Source of the DNA: Chloroflexota bacterium
GTDB lineage: Bacteria > Chloroflexota > Limnocylindria > Limnocylindrales > CSP1-4
NCBI GenBank assembly: GCA_013694835.1
Contig: JACDBP010000310.1
Location: 1-13,556 of the forward strand
Direction of reading: 5' to 3'
DNA: 13,556 nucleotides
The notes below the pieces were generated by a model. The model searched no databases. It was not told where the DNA came from and saw only the letters and a program-made list of their open reading frames with translations. A program made the position numbers and the translations under genes. This document shows positions 6,910-12,398 of the stretch, piece by piece (the stretch's first letter is position 1; each line of letters starts with the position of its first letter).

Positions 6910-7608
6910 TCATCGCTCGCGGGCGACGGCGAGTGCGGAGACCGCCAGGACGCCGGCACCTTCCAGGGCCGCAGCGCAGCCCGCGAGGGTCGCGCCGGTG
7001 GTGACCACGTCGTCCACGAGGACCGCCCATCTGCCTCGGAGCTGGTCGCGGAGATCCCGGCGTACCGCGAATGCGCCGCCCACGTTCCTCGCCCGCGCGC
7101 CGCGTCCCAGCGCGTGCTGGGCTACCGTTGCCTCCCGCCGCTCCAGGCCCCCGACCACGGGCAGTCCGAGGCCATGTCCGGCCACGCGTGCCAGGGAGTG
7201 GGCCTGGTTGAAGCCCCGTTCTCGCAGCTTGGCGGCGTGGATCGGCACCGGCACAAGCACGTCTCCGCCCGCGGCGACGCGGCGCCAGCGTTCGGCCAGT
7301 GCTTGGCCGAGTGGCGCTTCCAGACGACGCTCCCCCTCGTACTTGAGGGCGTGCAGGGCGGCGCGCACGGGGCCGGTGAACGCGCCGCACCACTCGAGCT
7401 GGACGATCCCGGTCGGCAGGTCACCGGGCAGGCCGAGTGGGATCCCTGGCGGCTCGTTCACTCGCCGGCGCAGCGGCACCAGGCACGATGAGCACAGCAC
7501 TTCGCCCTCGCGCCCGCAGCCAGGGCAGACGGGCGGCAGCACCACGTCGAAGACGGCACGCATCGTGGCATCGTGATGGCTCGTGCTCGCCGACGGCTCC
7601 ACCGACAC
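6910..7608 (-). CDS. comF: ComF family protein (zinc ribbon plus phosphoribosyltransferase fold)
   Basis: ComF proteins are cytoplasmic and are needed for uptake of transforming DNA in competent bacteria. The product (232 residues from the GTG) has an N-terminal zinc ribbon with Cys28, Cys31, Cys39 and Cys42 (CPGCGREGEVLCSSC). The PRTase-like domain follows: ALKYEGERRL, the RERGFNQAHSLAR segment, TVAQHALGRGARARN and the PRPP-loop motif VLVDDVVTTGAT (196-207). All are standard for the family. The GTG at 7608 gives a 15-residue lead; an internal ATG at 7563 (MRAVFDVVLPP) gives the more usual ComF N-terminus, but neither start has a convincing Shine-Dalgarno. It follows the Flp pilin gene by 33 bases and precedes hpf by 78, in a minus-strand cluster headed by a DegU-like regulator. 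No ComFA helicase or ComEC is in the window. Confidence 0.9.
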   Translation of the reverse strand: MSVEPSASTSHHDATMRAVFDVVLPPVCPGCGREGEVLCSSCLVPLRRRVNEPPGIPLGLPGDLPTGIVQLEWCGAFTGPVRAALHALKYEGERRLEAPLGQALAERWRRVAAGGDVLVPVPIHAAKLRERGFNQAHSLARVAGHGLGLPVVGGLERREATVAQHALGRGARARNVGGAFAVRRDLRDQLRGRWAVLVDDVVTTGATLAGCAAALEGAGVLAVSALAVARER

Positions 7609-7641
7609 CTCACCGTGACTTCACCACGGCTTCACCGCGGC

Positions 7642-7809
7642 CTACCTGGCGGGGCGAAACTGATCGAGGATCCGGCTGATATCGCCGCCCAGGAACATCA
7701 ACGCACCGATGGCCAGCACCGCGATGAGGGCAAGGATGAGCGCGTACTCCGCCACGCCCTGACCATCCTGGCCGCGAAGGCCCGACGACAGCCGGTCGAT
7801 GAGTTTCAT
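7642..7809 (-). CDS. Flp-type IVb pilin-like small protein 1
   Basis: This 55-residue ORF matches the Flp (type IVb) pilin pattern. A short basic leader with Lys2, Arg6 and Arg12 ends at Gly16. The mature part begins QGVAEY, so Gly is followed by Glu at +5 and Tyr at +6, the prepilin peptidase recognition pattern. A hydrophobic helix follows (ALILALIAVLAIGALMFLGG), then a short polar tail (DISRILDQFRPAR). Flp pilins are inner-membrane proteins that are cleaved and assembled into thin pili by Tad-type machinery. GAGG sits eight bases before the ATG. The upstream pilin gene ends 13 bases before this start, and comF begins 33 bases after its stop. No prepilin peptidase, Tad ATPase or secretin is in the window, so function (pilus, adhesion, DNA uptake) is open. 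Confidence 0.85.
   Translation of the reverse strand: MKLIDRLSSGLRGQDGQGVAEYALILALIAVLAIGALMFLGGDISRILDQFRPAR
7731..7749. repeat. 19-base direct repeat, copy 1 (in pilin 1)
   Basis: CAAGGATGAGCGCGTACTC, read on the plus strand, is identical to 7912-7930. It encodes the E-Y-A-L-I-L core of the two pilin genes and is a trace of gene duplication, or of conversion, rather than a separate element. Confidence 0.9.
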
Positions 7810-7822
7810 GTCGTGGACCTCG

Positions 7823-7957
7823 CTAGAGAGAATCGGCCACGAACCGCAACAGTTCGCTGACCGTGCCGCCGAGGAACAGCAGGAATCCGATCGCCACCAT
7901 GGCGATCAGGCCAAGGATGAGCGCGTACTCGGCGATCACCTGCCCGTGGGATGCCAT
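7823..7957 (-). CDS. Flp-type IVb pilin-like small protein 2, minimal leader
   Basis: This 44-residue ORF is a paralogue of the next pilin. It begins MASHG, directly followed by QVIAEY, so the conserved Gly is residue 5 and Glu/Tyr occupy +5/+6 after the predicted cleavage point. The hydrophobic helix (ALILGLIAMVAIGFLLFLGG) and a short tail (TVSELLRFVADSL) follow. The leader has no Lys or Arg, unlike its sister. The ATG shares one base with the stop of the response-regulator gene (TGATG), and GGAAG within the last codons of that gene can serve as its Shine-Dalgarno. Translation is therefore probably coupled. A 19-base stretch is identical between the two pilin genes, pointing to tandem duplication. 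Confidence 0.82.
   Translation of the reverse strand: MASHGQVIAEYALILGLIAMVAIGFLLFLGGTVSELLRFVADSL
7912..7930. repeat. 19-base direct repeat, copy 2 (in pilin 2)
   Basis: Identical to 7731-7749, lying in the equivalent codons of the sister pilin gene. The copies are 181 bases apart, which is one repeat unit of the tandem gene pair. Confidence 0.9.
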
Positions 7958-8700
7958 CAATCTTCCGGGATCCGGATCCACCCCTGCTTCATGGCGTACA
8001 CGACCGCCTGGGTGCGGTCGTTCACGGAGAGCTTCCGCAGGATCGAGCTCATGTGGTTCTTGACGGTCTGCTCGCTGATCGAGAGCGCGTACGCGACTTG
8101 CTTGTTGGTCATGCCCTTGGCGATGTTGTCCAGGATCTCGACCTCGCGGGGCGACAGCGGGGCGAAGATCGGGGCGGCCTCCTGGCCGTAGACGGCGAGC
8201 TCCCGGAACTCCTTCAGCACGCGGCTCGCGACCGTCGGCCGAGAGAAGACCTTGTCATTGATGAGGTACTCCCCGGCGTGGACGCGCCGGATGACGGTGA
8301 CCAGGTCCTCGGGCGAGATGTCCTTCACGATGAACGCCGCGGCACCGGCCTTGATGGCTTCGAACAGCTGGTCCTCGTCCTCGCTCACGGCAAGCCCGAT
8401 GATCCCGGTCGCGGGGACCTCGCGCTTGATGCGCTGGGTCGTCTCGATCCCGCCGGGCGCGGGTAGTGAGAGGTCGAGCAGGACGATGTCCGGTGTGTGG
8501 TCGCGGGCTGCATCGAAGGCGGTCCGGGGGTCTTCGGCCTCTGCGACGATCTCGAAATCGGCCTCTCGCTCGAGGATCTGCCGCATGCCCACCCGAAAGA
8601 GGGCATGGTCATCGACCAGCAGGATCTTGATGCGCACATCCGGGTTGCGTCGGTCGGGTCCGCCCCGACGGCGATCCGCCCCGCTGTACATGCTCTCCAT
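7957..8700 (-). CDS. NarL/LuxR-type response regulator, DegU-like
   Basis: This 247-residue protein is a two-component transcription regulator. The receiver domain (about 22-145) has the acidic pair Asp30/Asp31 (LLVDDHALFR), phosphoacceptor Asp76 (IVLLDLSLP), Ser106 and Lys126 (FIVKD). The LuxR-type HTH spans about 181-241 (LSPREVEILDNIAKGMTNKQ, then SEQTVKNHMSSILRKLSVND and RTQAVVYAMKQGW). From memory, this end and the linker (VLKEFRELA) resemble Bacillus DegU closely. Residues 1-21 form an Arg-rich extension (GADRRRGGPDRRNP) absent from DegU; a GTG at codon 22 is an alternative start. GGAGAGGAG (8720 to 8712) supports the ATG at 8700. No histidine kinase is adjacent. Its stop overlaps the start of a pilin gene, so it heads a likely operon with the two pilins, comF and perhaps hpf. 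Confidence 0.92.
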   Translation of the reverse strand: MESMYSGADRRRGGPDRRNPDVRIKILLVDDHALFRVGMRQILEREADFEIVAEAEDPRTAFDAARDHTPDIVLLDLSLPAPGGIETTQRIKREVPATGIIGLAVSEDEDQLFEAIKAGAAAFIVKDISPEDLVTVIRRVHAGEYLINDKVFSRPTVASRVLKEFRELAVYGQEAAPIFAPLSPREVEILDNIAKGMTNKQVAYALSISEQTVKNHMSSILRKLSVNDRTQAVVYAMKQGWIRIPED

Positions 8701-8907
8701 GTGCCTGATGACTCCTCTCCGTGTCCCCGATCGTCAGCTCGGAGGTCCCTCCCGGCGGCTGGGCCTCGATGTCGAGACGGGCTCCGATGAGTCGGCGCGC
8801 TGCCATGAAGCGTAGTCGGAAGTTGCGACGGCCAGTGTGCCCCATCGCACCTTCGGTCAGCGAGGGGTGCCGGATCACTCCCGCCGGTGCCAGTCCGATC
8901 GACGCGA

Positions 8908-10719
8908 TCAGGGGACCACGAAGACGATGTCCTGCAGGTGCTCCATGCAGCGGCCGTTTGGTGGGCTCATCGGGTCGAGCAGGAAGGCACTCACCAGGCC
9001 GTCGGCGCAGGCACTCGTGTTGAGGACACCGTGACCGACGCCGCGAAACGTCAGCACATGTCCACGCGAGAGCGTCTTCGCTGCCGCTTCCGCCCACGCA
9101 GGTGGTGTGATCGGGTCGAATTCGCCGGCCAGCAGCAGCGTCGGGATCTCGCTGGTGACCGCTTCCCGCTCGAGCGGTGGCGCTGACGGAACGTCCCACA
9201 TCGCGCACGCGCCCTGGATCGACCCGATGCCGAAGGTGCGGGCGATGCGGGAAACCTCGCCGGACGTCGGGACGACCTGCGCGAACGGCAGCTCCTCGGC
9301 ACACTGGACCGAGAGCTCCACCCCCTCGCTCTCGGTATCGCTGCCTGCGGGGCGGCCGCGCGGCGGCTCCTCGTCCGCCAGATGCGCGGTCAGCGCTGCA
9401 TGGTCGCCCCCGGCCGTCGCGACGATGGCTCGCGGCAGAGTGGGGATGACCTCCGTCCGATAGAGGTTCTGGAACACGAAGTCGATGAGCACGTCGCCAT
9501 CGAGGGTCGTCTCGGCGGCGACACCGCCCGGAGGCGTGACCCTCACGCGCGGCCGATCGCGGTCGAGAACGGCCACCGCGCCATCGAAGGTCTGTCGCAG
9601 GCCCGGGTAGGCCCTGGCGCACGATGGCTGCCGCTCGCAAGCGCCGAACAGCAGCTCGAAGGCGCGTTCGGCGTTGGCGCCCTGCTCGAGGTAGCCATCG
9701 ACGCTCGGCGGGTAGACGGAGTCGAGGATCGCGCTGCGCACGCCGGCCGGATGGTCGCGCATGACCGTCAACGCCAGCCGCGTGCCATACGAGATCCCGT
9801 ACAGGTTCCAGGCCGGGTAGCCGAGCACCGTCCGCAGGTCTTCGACGTCCGTCGCGCTCTCGGCGCTGGTGTACTGGGTGCGATCGACTCCCTCTGCCCG
9901 CAGCCTATCGCGGCAGGCGCGGATGGCGAGGGCATGGTCGGACTCAGTGCCGTCCAGACTGACACCGTCGATCTCCGGGCAGTCCAGGCTGGGCAGCGAC
10001 TGCCCGGTGCCGCGCTGGTCGAAGACCACCAGGTCGCGCTGCTGGACGAACGGGTCGATGGGGAAGCCGTCGCTGAGCGGCGAGCTGCCCGGGCCGCCAT
10101 CGAGGTAGACCACCGGATCCGGCTCGGTGGCACCGCCCTCGGCGGGATAGACCGCGTAGTGGAGCCGGATCCGGCTGCCGTTCGGGCGGTCGCGGTCCTC
10201 GGGGACGACGAGATCGCCGCACCGCAACACGGCGGTCCCGAACCTGATGCCGCGGCATGTGGCGGGCTCGATCCGCGGTACTGGTCCGGTGTCGGTCCCG
10301 GCGGCGATGACGGTCTTGGGCCGCTGGTCGAACGCCTCCAGGTTGGCCGCCACGAGTGCGCCGGCTCCGAGGGCGGCGACGATCACGACCCCGACCGCGA
10401 TGCGCCAGCGGGGCAGCGGCTTGTTGTCGGCCCATCGGAGCTGCGGGCGACCGACCATGGGCGTCTGGCCGTACGGCGGCGTCGCCGCTTTCTGGTCAGC
10501 CGGGGGTCGGGTCGACGGTGATGCCTGATGGCCCGGAGCCCGACGTTCGTATCGCACCGTCAGCGTGCGAGACGTCTCGTCCCACTGCTGGCCCGCCGAA
10601 ACGTACCCCGCGAGGAACGCATCGGGTTGTTCGGCCCACGCCCGCCGCTGCGCCTCGGCGAGGTCCCTCCCCTGGTAGGCGCGGAAGATGATCTGCTGGT
10701 CGTCCGAGGCTGGCTCCAC
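8908..10719 (-). CDS. Membrane-anchored alpha/beta hydrolase, tripeptidyl-aminopeptidase type
   Basis: This 603-residue protein combines a cytosolic N-terminus (1-105), one membrane helix (about 107-127) and a large extracytoplasmic alpha/beta-hydrolase domain. It resembles secreted prolyl/tripeptidyl aminopeptidases such as those of Streptomyces, which clip residues from peptide N-termini. LDGGPG (206-211) is the HGGPG-like oxyanion element, DQRGTGQS follows, Ser310 is the nucleophile in GISYGT, Asp535 is in GEFDPITPP and His563 is in GVGHGVL; the last two lie in the TAP-like C-terminal part. Several Cys residues could form disulfides outside the cell. Residues 10-57 form a small module with Tyr/Trp landmarks (GYVSAGQQWD, LTVRYE) before a Pro-rich linker. 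The start is GTG with TAGGGT six bases ahead and no Shine-Dalgarno. It is divergent from the sulfatase gene. The natural substrate is unknown. Confidence 0.9.
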   Translation of the reverse strand: MEPASDDQQIIFRAYQGRDLAEAQRRAWAEQPDAFLAGYVSAGQQWDETSRTLTVRYERRAPGHQASPSTRPPADQKAATPPYGQTPMVGRPQLRWADNKPLPRWRIAVGVVIVAALGAGALVAANLEAFDQRPKTVIAAGTDTGPVPRIEPATCRGIRFGTAVLRCGDLVVPEDRDRPNGSRIRLHYAVYPAEGGATEPDPVVYLDGGPGSSPLSDGFPIDPFVQQRDLVVFDQRGTGQSLPSLDCPEIDGVSLDGTESDHALAIRACRDRLRAEGVDRTQYTSAESATDVEDLRTVLGYPAWNLYGISYGTRLALTVMRDHPAGVRSAILDSVYPPSVDGYLEQGANAERAFELLFGACERQPSCARAYPGLRQTFDGAVAVLDRDRPRVRVTPPGGVAAETTLDGDVLIDFVFQNLYRTEVIPTLPRAIVATAGGDHAALTAHLADEEPPRGRPAGSDTESEGVELSVQCAEELPFAQVVPTSGEVSRIARTFGIGSIQGACAMWDVPSAPPLEREAVTSEIPTLLLAGEFDPITPPAWAEAAAKTLSRGHVLTFRGVGHGVLNTSACADGLVSAFLLDPMSPPNGRCMEHLQDIVFVVP

Positions 10720-10736
10720 GTGCTGACCCTAGCGCC

Positions 10737-10751
10737 CAGCGGGTTCCGCTG
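10737..10751. promoter_or_regulatory. Inverted repeat 1 in divergent spacer
   Basis: CAGCGG-GTT-CCGCTG is a perfect 6-bp dyad with a 3-base centre, located 18 bases upstream of the hydrolase start. It could be an operator or form a hairpin in transcripts crossing it. Confidence 0.35.
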
Positions 10752-10763
10752 CCACGGACCGCC

Positions 10764-10776
10764 GTCCCTCTGGGAC
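10764..10776. promoter_or_regulatory. Inverted repeat 2 in divergent spacer
   Basis: GTCCC-TCT-GGGAC is a perfect 5-bp dyad with a 3-base centre, the middle of three consecutive dyads between the hydrolase and sulfatase genes. Confidence 0.3.
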
Positions 10777-10778
10777 AC

Positions 10779-10801
10779 CGGCGCTTCGGACGCAAGCGCC
10801 G
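10779..10801. promoter_or_regulatory. Inverted repeat 3 immediately before the sulfatase ribosome-binding site
   Basis: CGGCGCTT (10779-10786) and AAGCGCCG (10794-10801) form a perfect 8-bp stem with a 7-base loop. The right arm touches the GAGAGG that acts as Shine-Dalgarno for the sulfatase ATG at 10811. As RNA it would present or partly occlude the ribosome-binding site; as DNA it could be an operator. Confidence 0.4.
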
Positions 10802-10810
10802 AGAGGTGTC

Positions 10811-12313
10811 ATGCTCCTCGCGAGCACAAGCAAACTTGACGACTCGATGTCGCGCCAGGGGGGACCCTTGCATTCGGTAGACGTCGCCGCCTCCGTGCGT
10901 GCGCCTCGTCGCATCCGACGATGGGTGGGCTCGATGGTCCTCGTCCTCGTCCTCGTCGCCTCGTCGCTGTCGGTCTCGACCGCCACGTCGCTGGTGACCC
11001 TGGTCGGTGTTTCGCGGCCCAACATCGTCGTCCTGATGCTGGACGACATGCCGCCCGAGCCGCGGCTCATCGAGCGGATGCCGTTCACCAGTGCCTTCCT
11101 GGCCGATGGCGTGAGCTTCTCCAACTACTACGGCAACGACCCGCTCTGCTGCCCGGGCCGCGCCGCCTTCCTGTCAGGGCAGTACTCGCACCATCACGGA
11201 CAGATCGACAACGACGGGACGCGCTTCGATCCGACCATCACCCTGGCGACGCGCTTGCAGGACGCCGGGTACTGGACGGCTATGGCCGGCAAGTACCTGA
11301 ACGGTCTGTCGGAGATCCCCGACAAGACGCCGCCGGGCTGGGACCGTCTCGCCGTCACCGCCGGTCGCTACTACGACTACCAGCTGTGGCGCGACGGCGC
11401 CGTCGAGGACCACGGCTCCGCACCGGAGGACTACAGCACGGACGTCATCAGCGACGCGGCCGCCAGGATCCTCCGGGACGCGCCGGCGGGCAAGCCGATC
11501 TATCTGCAGATCACCCCGTTCGCACCGCACTCGGGCTCCCCGGACGCCCTTCCCACGGTCGCACCTCGCCACGTGACGGATCCGCGCTGCAAGGGGATCG
11601 GGGTTCGCGGCGGGCCGGCCTACAACGAGTCCGACATGAGCGACAAGCCGGCGTTCCTCCAGGAACAACCTCTCCAGCCGTACCCCACGGGCTGGCCGCT
11701 CATCCGTGCCTGCCGGGCGCTCCTCTCCGTCGATGAGATGGTCGCCCGCGTCGCCGGGCTCCTCGCCGAGCAAGGCCGGCTGGACGAGACGCTCTTCCTG
11801 CTGACGGCCGACAACGGCATGGCATGGGGGGACCATCGGTGGCAGACCAAGCAGATCGCGTACGCGACGCCGCTGCCGCTCTACGTCCGCTGGCCCGGCG
11901 ATCAACGAGCCGGCACCATGACCACCTACGTCACCAACGTCGACCTCGCGCCGAGCCTTGCCGCGGTCGCGGGCACGAGCATGGGCGTGCTTGCCAACGG
12001 ACGTCCACCGGACGGTCTGGACATCTCGCGCCTGTTCAGCGGACGCGGCTCCCTCGGCCGCACGGCGCTCCTGGAGGAACGCTCTGCGATCGGCCAGGGA
12101 GGCCAGCTGCCGGACGGCCCGGGTTGGCGAGCGATCCGCACCACGGACAAGCATGCGCTCGGGCGATGGCACTACATCGAGTGGGCGGACGGTTCGACCG
12201 AGCTCTACGACGCCCAACGCGACCCGTACGAGCTCAGGAGCCGCAACGGCGCTGCCTTCGAGCAGATCCGGGCCACCCTCGCCGCCGAGCTCGAGGCGTT
12301 GTACGGCGACTGA
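10811..12313 (+). CDS. Exported or membrane-anchored sulfatase (N-acetylglucosamine-6-sulfatase-like)
   Basis: Sulfatases hydrolyse sulfate esters using a formylglycine made from an active-site Cys. The 500-residue product has a basic stretch (RAPRRIRRWVG) and a hydrophobic segment at about 41-66, so it is exported or anchored with the enzyme outside. The metal-binding start of the fold is RPNIVVLMLDDMP (Asp78, Asp79). The active-site motif is CCPGRAAFLSGQYSHHHG, fitting C-x-P-x-R with Cys113 as the modified residue, as in the CCPSR of glucosamine-6-sulfatases. Further landmarks are AGKYLNG, TPFAPHS, LLTADNGMAWGDH and the C-terminal LYDAQRDPYELRS. GAGAGG precedes the ATG at 10811; a second ATG at 10847 would also leave a full signal segment. 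No formylglycine-generating enzyme gene is in the window. The gene is divergent from the hydrolase. A sulfated glycan substrate is likely but unproven. Confidence 0.9.
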   Translation: MLLASTSKLDDSMSRQGGPLHSVDVAASVRAPRRIRRWVGSMVLVLVLVASSLSVSTATSLVTLVGVSRPNIVVLMLDDMPPEPRLIERMPFTSAFLADGVSFSNYYGNDPLCCPGRAAFLSGQYSHHHGQIDNDGTRFDPTITLATRLQDAGYWTAMAGKYLNGLSEIPDKTPPGWDRLAVTAGRYYDYQLWRDGAVEDHGSAPEDYSTDVISDAAARILRDAPAGKPIYLQITPFAPHSGSPDALPTVAPRHVTDPRCKGIGVRGGPAYNESDMSDKPAFLQEQPLQPYPTGWPLIRACRALLSVDEMVARVAGLLAEQGRLDETLFLLTADNGMAWGDHRWQTKQIAYATPLPLYVRWPGDQRAGTMTTYVTNVDLAPSLAAVAGTSMGVLANGRPPDGLDISRLFSGRGSLGRTALLEERSAIGQGGQLPDGPGWRAIRTTDKHALGRWHYIEWADGSTELYDAQRDPYELRSRNGAAFEQIRATLAAELEALYGD

Positions 12314-12370
12314 CGCCGCGCACCTTGCCTGAACTCGTCGCTCAAGAGGTTCGAGGCGCAACTAGTTCGA

Positions 12371-12389
12371 AGCATCCCGATGCTATCCT
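12371..12389 (+). promoter_or_regulatory. Dyad abutting a possible extended -10 element before the GNAT gene
   Basis: AGCATC-CC-GATGCT (12371-12384) is a perfect 6-bp dyad with a 2-base centre, too tight for an RNA hairpin and so operator-like. Its last base is the first base of TATCCT (12384-12389), which with the preceding TG (TGCTATCCT) looks like an extended -10 box. The GTG start lies nine bases further on, with no Shine-Dalgarno between. No convincing -35 is seen. Confidence 0.35.
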
Positions 12390-12398
12390 CCCGCTCCT

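Noticed and set aside
6301..7491. 396-codon plus-strand frame across hpf and comF
   Set aside because: Both minus-strand genes have intact domain motifs and start signals; this frame spans two unrelated genes and is an artefact of composition.
8701..8907. Possible small minus-strand gene or promoter between the hydrolase and the response regulator
   Set aside because: An open frame beginning MGHTGRRN crosses it but runs on into the regulator in another frame without a motif; third-position bias is weak. A TACGCT hexamer has no matching -35. I see only the regulator's Shine-Dalgarno here.
9382..10521. 379-codon plus-strand frame opposite the alpha/beta hydrolase
   Set aside because: The minus strand carries the complete catalytic triad and oxyanion motif; the plus-strand product has no domain-like pattern.
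11174..12361. 395-codon antisense frame over the sulfatase
   Set aside because: The plus strand carries all sulfatase motifs; the antisense product is Arg/Val-rich without recognisable structure.
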